Shown: piece after piece, positions 10,522-19,954 of the stretch
How the letters are laid out: every line of letters begins with the position of its first letter
How positions within the stretch are numbered: the stretch's first letter is position 1
Assembly: GCA_947311845.1 (NCBI GenBank)
Contig: CAMZMU010000107.1
Coordinates: forward strand, 22,921,326-22,985,325
Direction of reading: 5' to 3'
DNA length: 64,000 bases
Source of the DNA: Poa pratensis
Taxonomy: Eukaryota > Streptophyta > Magnoliopsida > Poales > Poaceae
Translations under genes and position numbers: made by a program
The notes under the pieces: generated by a model
Databases searched by the model: none
Seen by the model: only the letters and a program-made list of their open reading frames with translations
Told to the model about the DNA's origin: nothing

Positions 10522-11553
10522 CTAAGGCTTTGCAGCACCATCTTGGAGCTCAAATCCCCTCTCCACGGCGTAGTCGACGAAGCTGTACAAGGGCAGCACC
10601 CGATCGCCGTACTTATCGCCGAACCTCTCCGCCTCCGTCTTGGCCTGCGCCTTGAGCTCCTCCACAATGCCGAGCGCACGATCCATGCCCAGCGTGCGCA
10701 GGACGCTGGCATTGCTCCGCATCTTGCCATTTGCCGACGCGCTCCTTATGTCATCGACAAGCTCATAGAGGACGCCGATGGTACGGCCATATCGACGCAA
10801 CGCCGCCTCCTCGTCGGGGCCTGCGCCGCCGAGCATAGCCCCACAGGCGGCGGAGCACTCGGCCATTTCGCCGAACTTCTTTGTCAGGACCTGCATCACC
10901 TCGGCCTCACCGAGGGCAGTGGCACCTGCAAGGTCCAGGAACTGGCCGGCGGCCATGCCGGTGGATCCCACCGTGCGCGCGAGCTCTGCGAGTACGCGGA
11001 GGAGGACGGCGTGCGACACGGGGTCGGGGGAGGGTGTGCGGGAGATGACGTGTGTGTAGGCCAGGGGGAAGAGCGCGTCGCCCGCGAGGACGGCCATGTC
11101 GGTGCCGTAGGCGGCGTGGGTGGACGGGCGACCGCGCCGGGTGGGCGCGGCGTCAAAGCACGGCAGGTCGTCGTGGACTAGCGACGCCGCGTGGAGCATC
11201 TCAAGCGCTGCGGCGGTCGGGAGCGCCGCGGCGCGCGGGGCGCCGAGGAGCTCGCAGGCGGCGACGCAGAGCACCGGGGGCGCGCGCTTGGCGGAGCCCT
11301 CCTTGCCCGCGCCTGGGAGGACGGCGTGGCGCATGGCGTTGTGGATGCTCTCCGGCGGGCGGATGGGCATCGCGGCGTCGAGCTCGCCCTCGACCTCCGA
11401 GATCAGCGAGGTCCAGTAGCGACGCAGGTCAAAGGAAGGGGAGGCGGTGGCGGCGGCAGTGACCGAGGCTCGGGTGGGGAGGAAGCGGCTCGATTTGGAG
11501 GTGGAGGGCAGCATCGGGAGAGGGAGGGAGACGAAGATGGACGAGAGAGCCAT
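10522..11553 (-). CDS. Geranylgeranyl diphosphate synthase small subunit, plastid (GGPPS-SSU/GRP-like)
   Basis: A single exon encodes 343 residues and starts at an ATG in a good context (GCCATGGCT). The first ~35 residues, rich in Ser, Ala and Arg, look like a plastid transit peptide. The body is a trans-isoprenyl diphosphate synthase fold. Two CxxxC motifs, C96-C100 (CVAAC) and C233-C237 (CSAAC), are the hallmark of the small subunit, which binds catalytic GGPPS and steers product and location. The first Asp-rich motif (HDDLPCFD, residues 127-134) is kept, but the neighbouring Asp residues are replaced by AAP. The second motif reads DDIRS instead of DDxxD. The subunit is therefore probably regulatory rather than a full enzyme, acting in chlorophyll, carotenoid and related isoprenoid supply. 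Intronless structure is usual in this family. Confidence 0.92.
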   Translation of the reverse strand: MALSSIFVSLPLPMLPSTSKSSRFLPTRASVTAAATASPSFDLRRYWTSLISEVEGELDAAMPIRPPESIHNAMRHAVLPGAGKEGSAKRAPPVLCVAACELLGAPRAAALPTAAALEMLHAASLVHDDLPCFDAAPTRRGRPSTHAAYGTDMAVLAGDALFPLAYTHVISRTPSPDPVSHAVLLRVLAELARTVGSTGMAAGQFLDLAGATALGEAEVMQVLTKKFGEMAECSAACGAMLGGAGPDEEAALRRYGRTIGVLYELVDDIRSASANGKMRSNASVLRTLGMDRALGIVEELKAQAKTEAERFGDKYGDRVLPLYSFVDYAVERGFELQDGAAKP

Positions 11554-11807
11554 GGCGACGGACGGAGGAGTGAAGATTTGGGATCGGATGTGGTTTCTTG
11601 GATTTGATGAGGGGTGACGAGGCCAAGGTTAGCTATTGGGTTAGGTTGTTATCCACTACACTGATACTAATCCGCTGTCATCAGTGGGATAACCCGTTAT
11701 CAGATCATGATGATGTGTCGCCATTTTACACATCAGTTGGACTTACGGAGTAGATTGGAGATGATGTAACAAATGTGGTAAGAAATCTCTACATTAGTGA
11801 TGTTCTC
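11554..11807. other. Upstream region of the GGPPS small-subunit gene
   Basis: This short stretch should hold the 5' UTR and core promoter of the minus-strand gene. I see no distinctive element. A LINE relic begins about 250 bases upstream of the start codon. Confidence 0.4.
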
Positions 11808-12935
11808 CCACACCTCATTTTAATGAAGCACACATCGCACTCGTCACAAAGAAGCTTGTCTGCCATCTGAATTATTAGACCCATAGGATTGTGTAATCTT
11901 AGCCTACAAAATCATTGCTAAATCTTTAGCAAATAGGTTGAAAGAGCATCTACCGAACTACATTCATCCCTCGCAACAAGATTTACTGAAGATAGACGCA
12001 TAAGGAATAATGCTATTGTTGCACAGGAAGTTGCCAATTAGTTTTCAATCACATCCAGGAAATGTCTTGAGTTCATGTTAAAAAATGATCTTGCTAAAAC
12101 TTCGATAGAATTGAAAGCCATTTTTATTGTCTCGGCTCTTGCACGCAAAGGGCTTCATGGTCATTTTATTAATGTTGTGCATGCTTGCATTTCTTCGCGA
12201 CGTTCTCGGTTATCATTAATGGCCAATCCTTTGTGTAGTTTGATAGTTGAGAGGTATGCGACATGGGTATCACTTGTCGTCTTATCTTTTTGTGTTTACA
12301 CTTAACGAACTAACTTCCACACTCTAGCGCACCCTTCAACCCAATCGGCTCACGAGTATTTCTCTTGGACCTAATTGCCCTCCGTATAATTTATGGCAAA
12401 GCCAATGGCACGAAGCTAAAACTATCTCTTTAATTATCCTTTTTGCGATTAGTCGGGCCAAACTCCGAACCGGAGCAATTTGCAATTGTTTTCAACAAAA
12501 TTTTCACTTCACACGTTAAATTAATTAGTTATATGCGCAATTTTCCCAACCCCAGTCATATAGACAAATTCCTTCGTCCATCTTGGGCATCCTCTTACAA
12601 ATTCAAATCTAAGCTCATCACTTCTAAAGCAAACCATCTCTCAAATGCAGCTAAACTAATGCTCATAAAATATATGTTCTCCTCCATTCATGTCTACTAC
12701 ATGTCCAATGTCCTCTTTCAGAAACGATTCTCGCGAAACTCACGACAATTATCACAAACTTTTGGTGGACAAAGTTCAAGATGACTAAATGACTAAAAAG
12801 TCTTTGCCTTTTGGCATGGGTAGATGTATCGAAAAATACGCATGGTGGTCTCCGCATTAAGAATTTGCAAGTGATCAATCAAATTCTCATCCTTTCAACG
12901 ACATGGAGGGTGGGGAAGGAACCACACAACCAATA
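11808..12935 (+). pseudogene. LINE (L1-type) reverse transcriptase relic
   Basis: Broken frames read as a plant L1-type ORF2. RPIGLCNL and KIIAKSLANRLKEHLPNYIH lie at 11877-11970, followed by RRIRNNAIVAQEVAN and FMLKNDLAKT. Then come the RHGYHLSSYLFVFTLNEL segment (about 12257-12312; the usual form is RQGCPLSPYLF) and the downstream KLITSKANHLSNAAKL and YYMSNVLFQKRF. There are many stops and shifts, and no 5' end, 3' end or poly(A) tail is visible. It sits between two divergently transcribed genes. Confidence 0.85.
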
Positions 12936-13866
12936 GCTCAAATATCAAAGGCTAAATACAATCATTGGGGACTTTATTTTTGTCTGCGTCAGTGGCGGCC
13001 TCCCCGAGCTCACTCATAGGAGTAGGAGGGTACCTCGGTGTAGTGCTGGGAATCTTAGTGGTGGTCCCACTATCGTGCGAGCGCCATCCTCGGTCTCGTG
13101 CCAGAGGCCGCGCTTGAGCTAGCCAATGTTTCACGCCTCTAGTATCACGTCGTGGGTACGATGACGCTTCGTTGCATGCTAACTGGAGCGCACCAAATTG
13201 TCGTAGACGCGCTGTACCAGCTACTCCTCGTCATCCTTCCCCGCGAGATCCTTTCGCATCATCCGCCGAGGTTTCCTAGGATTCATGGAGGGGAAGAGGT
13301 CGACAACGTACGCTACGGCTGCCCACAAGGACCCCACCTTAATGTCGGGGCTCGGGGCGTCGCGTAGGAGTGACGAACCCGTGTCGCCCCCACATGTGCG
13401 CTCATGAGAGGTGCACATGTGTTGTGACCGCGCCACCACTCGTTTTCCTCACAGTTGATAAAAAAGGCCCGATCCGTGCCATAGTTGTTTCACCGCCATA
13501 TGGTTTTGCAATGCTCATAGATCTGTTGGTTCCGTTGTCGGATTCGGCATAATCACGCAGGTGGAGCGGAAATGTGAGGAAAAGTGAGGGGAGGCCGATT
13601 TATGAGAACTTTATACGGTCCAAGCCTATGTGCGATGTTGTTCGGGCAATTTGAAGAATTTATCTAAGGATCAGCAATAGATGATCACTGAAATTCCAAA
13701 ATAAATAAATATTTAGGAAAAGATATAATCATTTGCATTTCTTCGATTTTGCCCATTTTTTTTTGCAGCACTGTACCACTCTTTCGCCTACGATTCGTTT
13801 CCGCGGCTCTGCTCCGCCGATCCGCACCCAAACCCTAGCCCTTGTAAAACCCCGCCTCTCTCTCCG
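12936..13866. other. Intergenic stretch with the pseudouridine synthase promoter
   Basis: No recognised gene lies here. The middle (about 12980-13560) is moderately GC-rich with short open frames in several phases, none with a family signature; it could be a transposon remnant. The last ~150 bases include a T-rich tract at 13754-13764 and should contain the transcription start of the next gene. Confidence 0.4.
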
Positions 13867-15749
13867 ATGGCCGCCGCCTCCCCGCCGCCCTCCCCGCCCC
13901 ATCCGAAGCGTCCCAAGATGTCCTCCTCCTCCGACCCCGAGCCGGAGCCCGCCTCGCTATCCGCCGCCGGCGCGGATCCCGGGCAGGCTCGCCGCCGCTA
14001 CAAGCGCCGCAAGGTGGCCATCCTCCTGGCCTACTGCGGCGCGGGGTACCAGGGTATGCAGAAGAACCCGGGCGCGCGCACCATCGAGGGCGATCTCGAG
14101 GAGGCGCTCTACCAGGCGGGCGCCGTCCCCGAAGCCGACCGCCACGCGCCCGCCCGGTACGAGTGGGCACGCGCGGCGCGCACCGACAAGGGCGTGAGCG
14201 CCGCTGCGCAGGTTGTCTCCGGCCGCTTCTTCGTCGACCCGCCGGGGTTCATCGAGCGCCTAAATGCCAAGCTTGTGCCGCAGATCCGGGCCTTTGGCTA
14301 TGTGCGCGTTACCAACTCGTTCAGCGCTAAGAAGTTCTGCGACCGCCGGAGGTATGTGTATCTCCTCCCCGTGTTGGCGCTAGACCCCAGCGCACACCCC
14401 GACCGCGAGGCTGTCAAGGCGAGCGAGGGGAGTGGGAACCAGCTTGCCAAGTGCTTGGAGTGCTCGGAGAGGGGCAGAAAAGTGCCAGATATTATGGGCC
14501 GGGAGGGGAAGTTGCCCGACACTGAGGAGGAGAAGGTTCTTGATACTCCTGGAGGGGAACCTGTGGCCGCTAATGGAGAATTAGGGTCAGATGGGAATGT
14601 TAAATCTGCTCCACCAAGCTCTGGTAATGGAACAGAAGCTCAAAATGCTGAATTGGGATCGAATGGTGCAGAAAAATGTGATGTTGAACAAGCTGGCAGT
14701 ACTTCCCAGTCTGAAGCTGTACCAACCGGTGCCAGTGAGACTCTGTGTTCCAATTCGACTGAAGGTTCAGTCGGTGTTCCTGCTTCAGTTGAAGCTGAGA
14801 AGGTGCATACTGTTGAGCCTGCTGTCAGTGAAGAGGAGAATCTGCAAGCTATGGATATTCATAGGGACAATGGAGAAGAAAGTCCCCCTACCGAAAATAC
14901 ATTTTCTTACACAGATGAAGTTAAGGCGAAGTTCAATAGGATCCTCAAGTGTTATGTTGGAACCCACAATTTCCACAACTTCACTACAAGAACTAAGGCT
15001 GAGGATCCTGCAGCCAAGAGGTTCATCATATCATTCACTGCTGATCGTGTTGTTACCCTTGATGGGATTGATTTTGTCAGATGCGAGGTTGTCGGGCAGA
15101 GTTTCATGCTTCATCAAATCCGGAAGCTGATCGGCCTCGCTGTGGCAGTAATGAGGAACTGTGTACCGGAATCAATATACGATGTAGCATTCCGCAAGTA
15201 AAGTTCTTAACTTCTTGTCATATGACTCTGTGACACAATCTGTCAGTTCATTGCATGCTGACTCTTTGCTTGTGCCATATTATGTTTTGCAGGGATATCA
15301 GACTTAATGTGCCTACTGCACCCGAGGTTGGACTGCACCTGGATGAATGCATGTTCACCTCATATAACGCAAAATGGAGGGATACACATGAGGCTGTTTC
15401 AATTGAACCCTATGCTGAGGAGGCTGAAGATTTCAAGATCAAGTACATATTCCCTCATATTGCTGCAATGGAACACAAGGAGGGAGCTGTAGCACTCTGG
15501 TTGCACTCATTGAACAGCAGGAACTATCCAGATTTCCGCTACATGGAGACCACTGGATCTGAGGCGAGGGTTGAGGCTGGAGTCGAGAAGATGGAAGAGG
15601 CGCAAGTTTCAGTTGTGGCTGCAGTTGACAATTCGAAAGAAGCGCAAACACCAGTTCTGGCTGGGGTTGAGAAAATGGAAGAAGGTCAAGATCCAGTTGT
15701 GGGTGGAGTTGAGAGTGTGGAAGAAGCACAAGTGCCCAGTGAAATCTAA
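13867..15749 (+). CDS. tRNA pseudouridine synthase, TruA/PUS1 family (two exons)
   Basis: Exon 1 is 13867-15197 and exon 2 is 15293-15749. The 95-bp intron has GT-AG borders, and splicing restores AAG across the junction, giving 595 residues. The TruA-type catalytic loop RAARTDKGVSAAAQ carries the nucleophilic Asp at residue 107. The upstream VAILLAYCGAGYQGMQ strand and the downstream GTHNFHNFTTR and GQSFMLHQIRKLIGL motifs complete the two-lobed fold. A long acidic low-complexity insert (about residues 180-345) separates the lobes. The C-terminus has four 14-residue repeats. Such enzymes convert uridine to pseudouridine in tRNA and some other RNAs. Which sites it modifies, and whether it is nuclear or organellar, cannot be read from the sequence; the KRRK near residue 47 would suit nuclear import. 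Met18 is an alternative start. Confidence 0.92.
15576..15746 (+). repeat. Four in-frame 42-bp repeats in the pseudouridine synthase C-terminus
   Basis: Codon-aligned units start at 15576, 15618, 15660 and 15702. They encode AGVEKMEEAQVSVV, AAVDNSKEAQTPVL, AGVEKMEEGQDPVV and GGVESVEEAQVPSE. The unit is acidic and probably disordered. It lies outside the catalytic fold. Confidence 0.85.
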
Positions 15750-17676
15750 GCAACTAGCACTTCTGCAAAAGAACTTGTAAGTTTGATGGTTATTTCTGAT
15801 CTCTGTATGTATCCAGAGAAGCTTCAAACATTGCTTGCAATGAAGACAGGACAGTAAAGGTTGTGTCTTTTGTCCTATGAAGTAGGAAGCGCAGACATGT
15901 CACTGATCAGAAGCATGGTTATCTGCTTCAGTACTTCCTCGATACAAAACCTGCTAGAATGGAGAGCAATTTTCCCATAACAGAATCTTTAAGTTGATTG
16001 ATTCAATATATTGAACTTTGTTACTTGCAGACAGTTTGTGACAAATTATGCACTTGCAAAAACTTGGCTGAAACTATCATGGAGTTCAATAGGTTCCTTT
16101 TTATATTTGGTTCTGAAATTAGTTGTCTTATCAGGTTACATTGTAGCAGTGATATTATCTCTATTTAATCGTATTATGTGCGCTTGTGCTGTCAAGATAC
16201 AAACTGATCCAGGCTCATATCCAAAATAGGATAATAATTGCTATTCATTTGCTGTTATTTAGCAGATAAGTATTTTAGTTCGTGCAACTGAAATACCAGG
16301 CCAAGTATGTGGCATCTACAAATAATGCTTCTGCCAACTCTGTATTCTTGTTCGCCTATGAAGGGAACCCCAGCATCACCTCTTGTACATCTGCTCATAT
16401 TCCTGTATTTTCTTGGAATAAAAATTGCTCCCAAAATTAATAACACATTCAAAACAAACAGAGTTTAGTGTAAGAAACCGAAGAAACATGAAAATGTTTG
16501 AGGGAGTTGCAGGTTCCACCAGGTTCATGACACTTTGTTGCGCAAACCACCACTTCTACGATTATTTTGCAGTCTCGTTGACATCTAATACTGTGTAACC
16601 CGGTTTAAATACCTAATTTACACCAAAAGCTAACTCTAACCACCCAACAGTAAATGCAAACGACATCACACTTTGCGGGCATGAAAAAAATGACACGGTG
16701 TAGTCTTATATGGAATATTGAGCAGACAATAAACATTAAATTTTAATTAATTGACCAACAACACAAGCACAATATATAAAAAAGAGAAGACCAAAACGGT
16801 GATCAGAATATGTCAAGTTGCATGTATCTCTCATGTTAAGCATCCAATGTTATGCCAAAATATAGCCATTACCGCCGATGGAGGAAGAGCCTTGGATGGG
16901 CTTCGTCGTCGCCGAGAATCTTCCACCGATTGGCCGGACGCCATGACTTCCTCTCCTTGCGAGACAATCTCCTCTACCTTCTTCTCGGTTCGATTTGTGG
17001 TATATGCGCGTGTGACCCGATCGTCAATTTAGTTGTCAATGATGTATTTAGTCTTGGGTTGCAACAGATTAGGCATGAACCTGGTGGAGGTTCCAAAATA
17101 TTTGTAGAAGTGGTGGTTTGCGCAACGAATTGTCATGAGCATGGTGGAAACTGCAATTCCCTCGAAATGTTTTAGTCATGTGTATGGTCCTACATACCCG
17201 TACGGACAAAAACTAGTTCCCGGAGAAAATTACACGTCTCGGCACTAAAACTCGCAAGCCTGAACATACTCCAAGCCGATCTCCTGGCAGGCAGCCACTT
17301 ATTTTGCCGCGTCGAAGATGCCTGTCACGTTCTCCAAATTATCCAGGCGAAGTCCCAGTTTCCTAAGAATTGTCTTCGATGGACAGCAAGGCAGCCAAAA
17401 TTCTGTTTTATTTGCGTGTAATTCATTTTCAAAGAGCGATTTCCCATGTTCTTTCGCTGGGGAAGGAGCATGCTTGCTCTATTCGGTAAAGATGATATGA
17501 TTTCTCCAGCTAACTCTGTTTTCCATTCTGTATTTACGATCAAGTAAATGCATCGAACATCTTGCGATAATTTTACTTCAGTGGTTGTATCTGCATATAC
17601 ATGACGCCGTGATTTAGGATAGAACGAAATAGCCGATTATCAGTCTCTTTATTATCTCTTTTCTCACTCCACTAAG
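15750..17676. other. 3' UTR of the synthase gene, then unassigned sequence
   Basis: The first several hundred bases are probably the 3' UTR; an AATAAA at about 16418 is a possible poly(A) signal. From about 16450 to 17676 I see no gene with a recognisable family. A GC-richer patch at 16870-17000 has a short open frame without known motifs. Confidence 0.4.
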
Positions 17677-17678
17677 TA

Positions 17679-17810
17679 CTTCCTCCGATCCATATTAATG
17701 GTCTCAACTTTTATCTAGATAAAGTTGAGGCCACTCTTGCTCCGATCCATATTAATGGCCTCAACTTTATCTAGATAAAAGTTGAGACCATTAATATGGA
17801 TCGGAGGTTG
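17679..17810. mobile_element. Stowaway-type MITE (132 bp)
   Basis: The TA target duplication flanks it (17677-17678 and 17811-17812). The inverted ends read CTTCCTCCGATCCATATTAA and its complement. Inside, the GATCCATATTAATGG segment occurs a third time as a direct copy, so one end has been duplicated. It lies about 120 bases past the stop codon of the CRAL-TRIO gene. Confidence 0.88.
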
Positions 17811-17933
17811 TACTAAATTTTACATATTTCCGGTTACAAACAAAGATCAAGCAGCCTACACTACAGCCAGATGCTGAAGCAGCCAGCTACAACTAGATGA
17901 CTAAAACCGGACGCTGCAGCGATCGCAGGACTA

Positions 17934-18782
17934 TTAGGAGATGCACCGCAGCGAGTGCAGCGACGCCGAGGTGTCCATGGACGCGGCATCGAACATGCAA
18001 CGGCGGTCGTCGGCCTCGATCCCGTAGTCCATGAGCGGGCGGCGCTCGAGCTCATCGTCATGCCGGCGCGCGCACTCCGGGACCTTCAGCTCCGTCCTGT
18101 CCACGTGCGACCACAGGTACTCGAGCCTGCTCATGTACCTCAACTTCTCATACAGCCTGCAAGATCAAAATCTGGTTACAGTCGACAACGCCGGTGACAG
18201 AGACGTTGAACAACAGCTGATCAGGTGCAACACCATACCCGGAACTGAAGAGGAAGCGGCCGAAGGTGGCGAAGAAGAGCCGGGCCTGGAGGCCGGGATG
18301 CAGGAAGTAGACGGCGCGCAGCCGCTCCATGGCCGCGGCCGGGAGGGACTCGTAAGCCGCACGGATGGCGCCCAGGCCGGGGAAGTTGTCGCCGCGGTCG
18401 ACGAGGGAGTGCATGTACACCACCACGAACTCCCGCTCGCCGACCTCCGGGAGCACCCGCCTCCGCAGGTACGCCTTCAGCGCCTCCTCCGCCCGCCCGC
18501 CTAGCGCGCGCGCTGCATCACAGCACACGGAGAAGCCCGTCAGTTCCATCGACAAACGCGGTGGCGCTTTTGCGCGAACGAAACCGATCCGGCGGGACCT
18601 CGGACCACGACGGGTATACCAAGCTTACCGGGGAAGTACTTGCCGACGATCCTGACAACGGCGCGGCCCCTCTTGTCGGCGCCCTGCACGGTGATCGCCC
18701 GGCTGCGCTCCAGCAGCAGCAGCAGCAGCAGCAGCAGCTCCGGCTCGGTGGTCACGTCCTTGGCAACGGCACCCATCACCAT
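17934..18782 (-). CDS. CRAL-TRIO / SEC14-like domain protein (three exons)
   Basis: Minus-strand exons are 18782-18629, 18512-18239 and 18156-17934. Both introns (116 and 82 bp) have GT-AG ends, and the spliced frame gives 216 residues. The protein matches the divergent CRAL-TRIO type: an ITVQGADKRGRAVVRIVGKYFP strand, REFVVVYMHSLVDRGDNFPG, then ERLRAVYFLHPGLQARLFF, and finally LYEKLRYMSRLEYLW. Plant relatives (the small Arabidopsis SEC14-like protein AT4G35750 and the CRAL-TRIO half of GDAP2-like proteins) share this size and order. Lipid-pocket binding or signalling is a family-based inference; the ligand is unknown. Near the N-terminus, nine CTG codons encode a leucine run. Confidence 0.88.
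18711..18737 (-). repeat. (CTG)9 microsatellite coding for poly-leucine
   Basis: Nine CAG on the plus strand read as nine CTG leucine codons in exon 1 of the CRAL-TRIO gene, just before the domain starts. Length changes would stay in frame, so it is likely polymorphic between cultivars. Confidence 0.95.
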
Positions 18783-19130
18783 GATGTGTTGTGGGTGTGT
18801 TGCGTGACTGCGAAGCTGGGAGCAGAGAGGGCAGCGTTTAAATGGCGATCAGATCGGAGTGGGCTGACGTGGGACGGTGGCATGGCACGGCGCGTGGGAT
18901 GGTTGCTGGGCCGTTGGGGGATGGGCGCGAGCGGTGGACAGGGTGCGGCGGACGAGGCGACGCGGGATCCCGGGAGAATATACGCCGCATATTTCGGTTG
19001 GGCGATGGAGTGGATTGGCGCGGTACTGTGGAGGCGGGCCACGTCCCGGTGTTTCCGTGTGCGTGCCGGTTTCGGCCTCGGTGAACAAGTTTCCATGGAA
19101 ATCGGGAACCTGGTCGCTTGAAACACAGTC
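18783..19130 (-). promoter_or_regulatory. Upstream region of the CRAL-TRIO gene
   Basis: This GC-rich 350-base stretch lies between the start codon and the first copy of a retroposon target duplication. It should contain the promoter. No unambiguous TATA box is visible. Confidence 0.4.
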
Positions 19131-19148
19131 AAGGCTGGTTGCCTTCTC

Positions 19149-19936
19149 AACTCGATTGCTCACTCGTCTATTTCTGGAACCCTTTCTTTCTCTACAGTGC
19201 TCAGAGGCGAACGCGGAGGCGACTCGGCGATCCCCAGCGGTCGCCGGCGTATCTGGGGATTTCTCACCCTCCGCCGGCCGCTCCGGCGGCGGGAGGATGG
19301 GGAATCCCCAGATCCGCGCTCCGGCGTGTAGATAAGGAGCTTTTGGGCGGCGCGGCTGAGGCGGGGTGGCCGACGTCGTCGTTTTGGAGCTCTGCAGCTT
19401 CCCCTCCTGGGCGTCGTCCTCGACGGTGCTCCCAAGCTGCAGGTTCGTCTCCGTCCTGCTGCTCTTCTTTCCGGCTTCGGCGGCAGGCCGGTGACGAGTG
19501 TACAGAAGGCCGGTGGAGGAGGTGCGAGGCGGCTGCTGTGTGGGGAAGTGGTGGGCTGGCGGTGGATCTGGCCACCTCCGGTGAGGTGGGGCGGCGCTGG
19601 CCCCAGATCCGGCCCGGAAGGTGCTTGGGGCGTGTCCCCGGCCGATGGACGATCTCCGCCTTCAGATCCAGCTCGTCGGAGCTGGTGGTCGATGCGGCTC
19701 TTCAACGCCTTCGGGCTGGGAGCTCTTCCGCTCCAGGGTGCAGGACTCCGGGTGGCTGCTTTCTTCGTCGTCTCCGGCGGTGGAGATCGAGCGTGCTGGG
19801 GCTCCTCGAGGTGGAAGACGGCGTGTTGCAGCAGTGCTGCTCTCTGTATTCTCCTTGCTTTTTCTTTGCTTGTATCTGGCCTTGTAATCCTGTCCTCTTC
19901 GTATGAATACAAGTATGAAAAATCAAAAAAAAAAAA
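19149..19936 (+). mobile_element. Retroposon with poly(A) tail and 18-bp target duplication
   Basis: The 18-base sequence AAGGCTGGTTGCCTTCTC stands at 19131-19148 and again at 19937-19954. The 788 bases between end in a run of 14 A after ATGAATACAAGTATGAAAAATC. This is the signature of target-primed reverse transcription by a LINE. The insert is GC-rich, without a convincing reverse transcriptase, so it is a non-autonomous or 5'-truncated LINE-type copy or a retroposed transcript. The clean 18-bp duplication suggests a fairly young insertion. Confidence 0.85.
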
Positions 19937-19954
19937 AAGGCTGGTTGCCTTCTC

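Noticed and set aside
10489..11607. Plus-strand frames of 130-230 codons opposite the GGPPS small-subunit gene
   Set aside because: High GC removes stops on the antisense strand; they have no motifs and overlap a clear gene.
13733..14197. Alternative plus-strand frame over the start of the pseudouridine synthase
   Set aside because: Arg/Pro-rich shadow frame; the real frame has the catalytic motif and a consistent splice.
18561..19121. 186-codon plus-strand frame with a glutamine run
   Set aside because: The Gln run is the complement of the CTG repeat; the spliced minus-strand gene explains the region.
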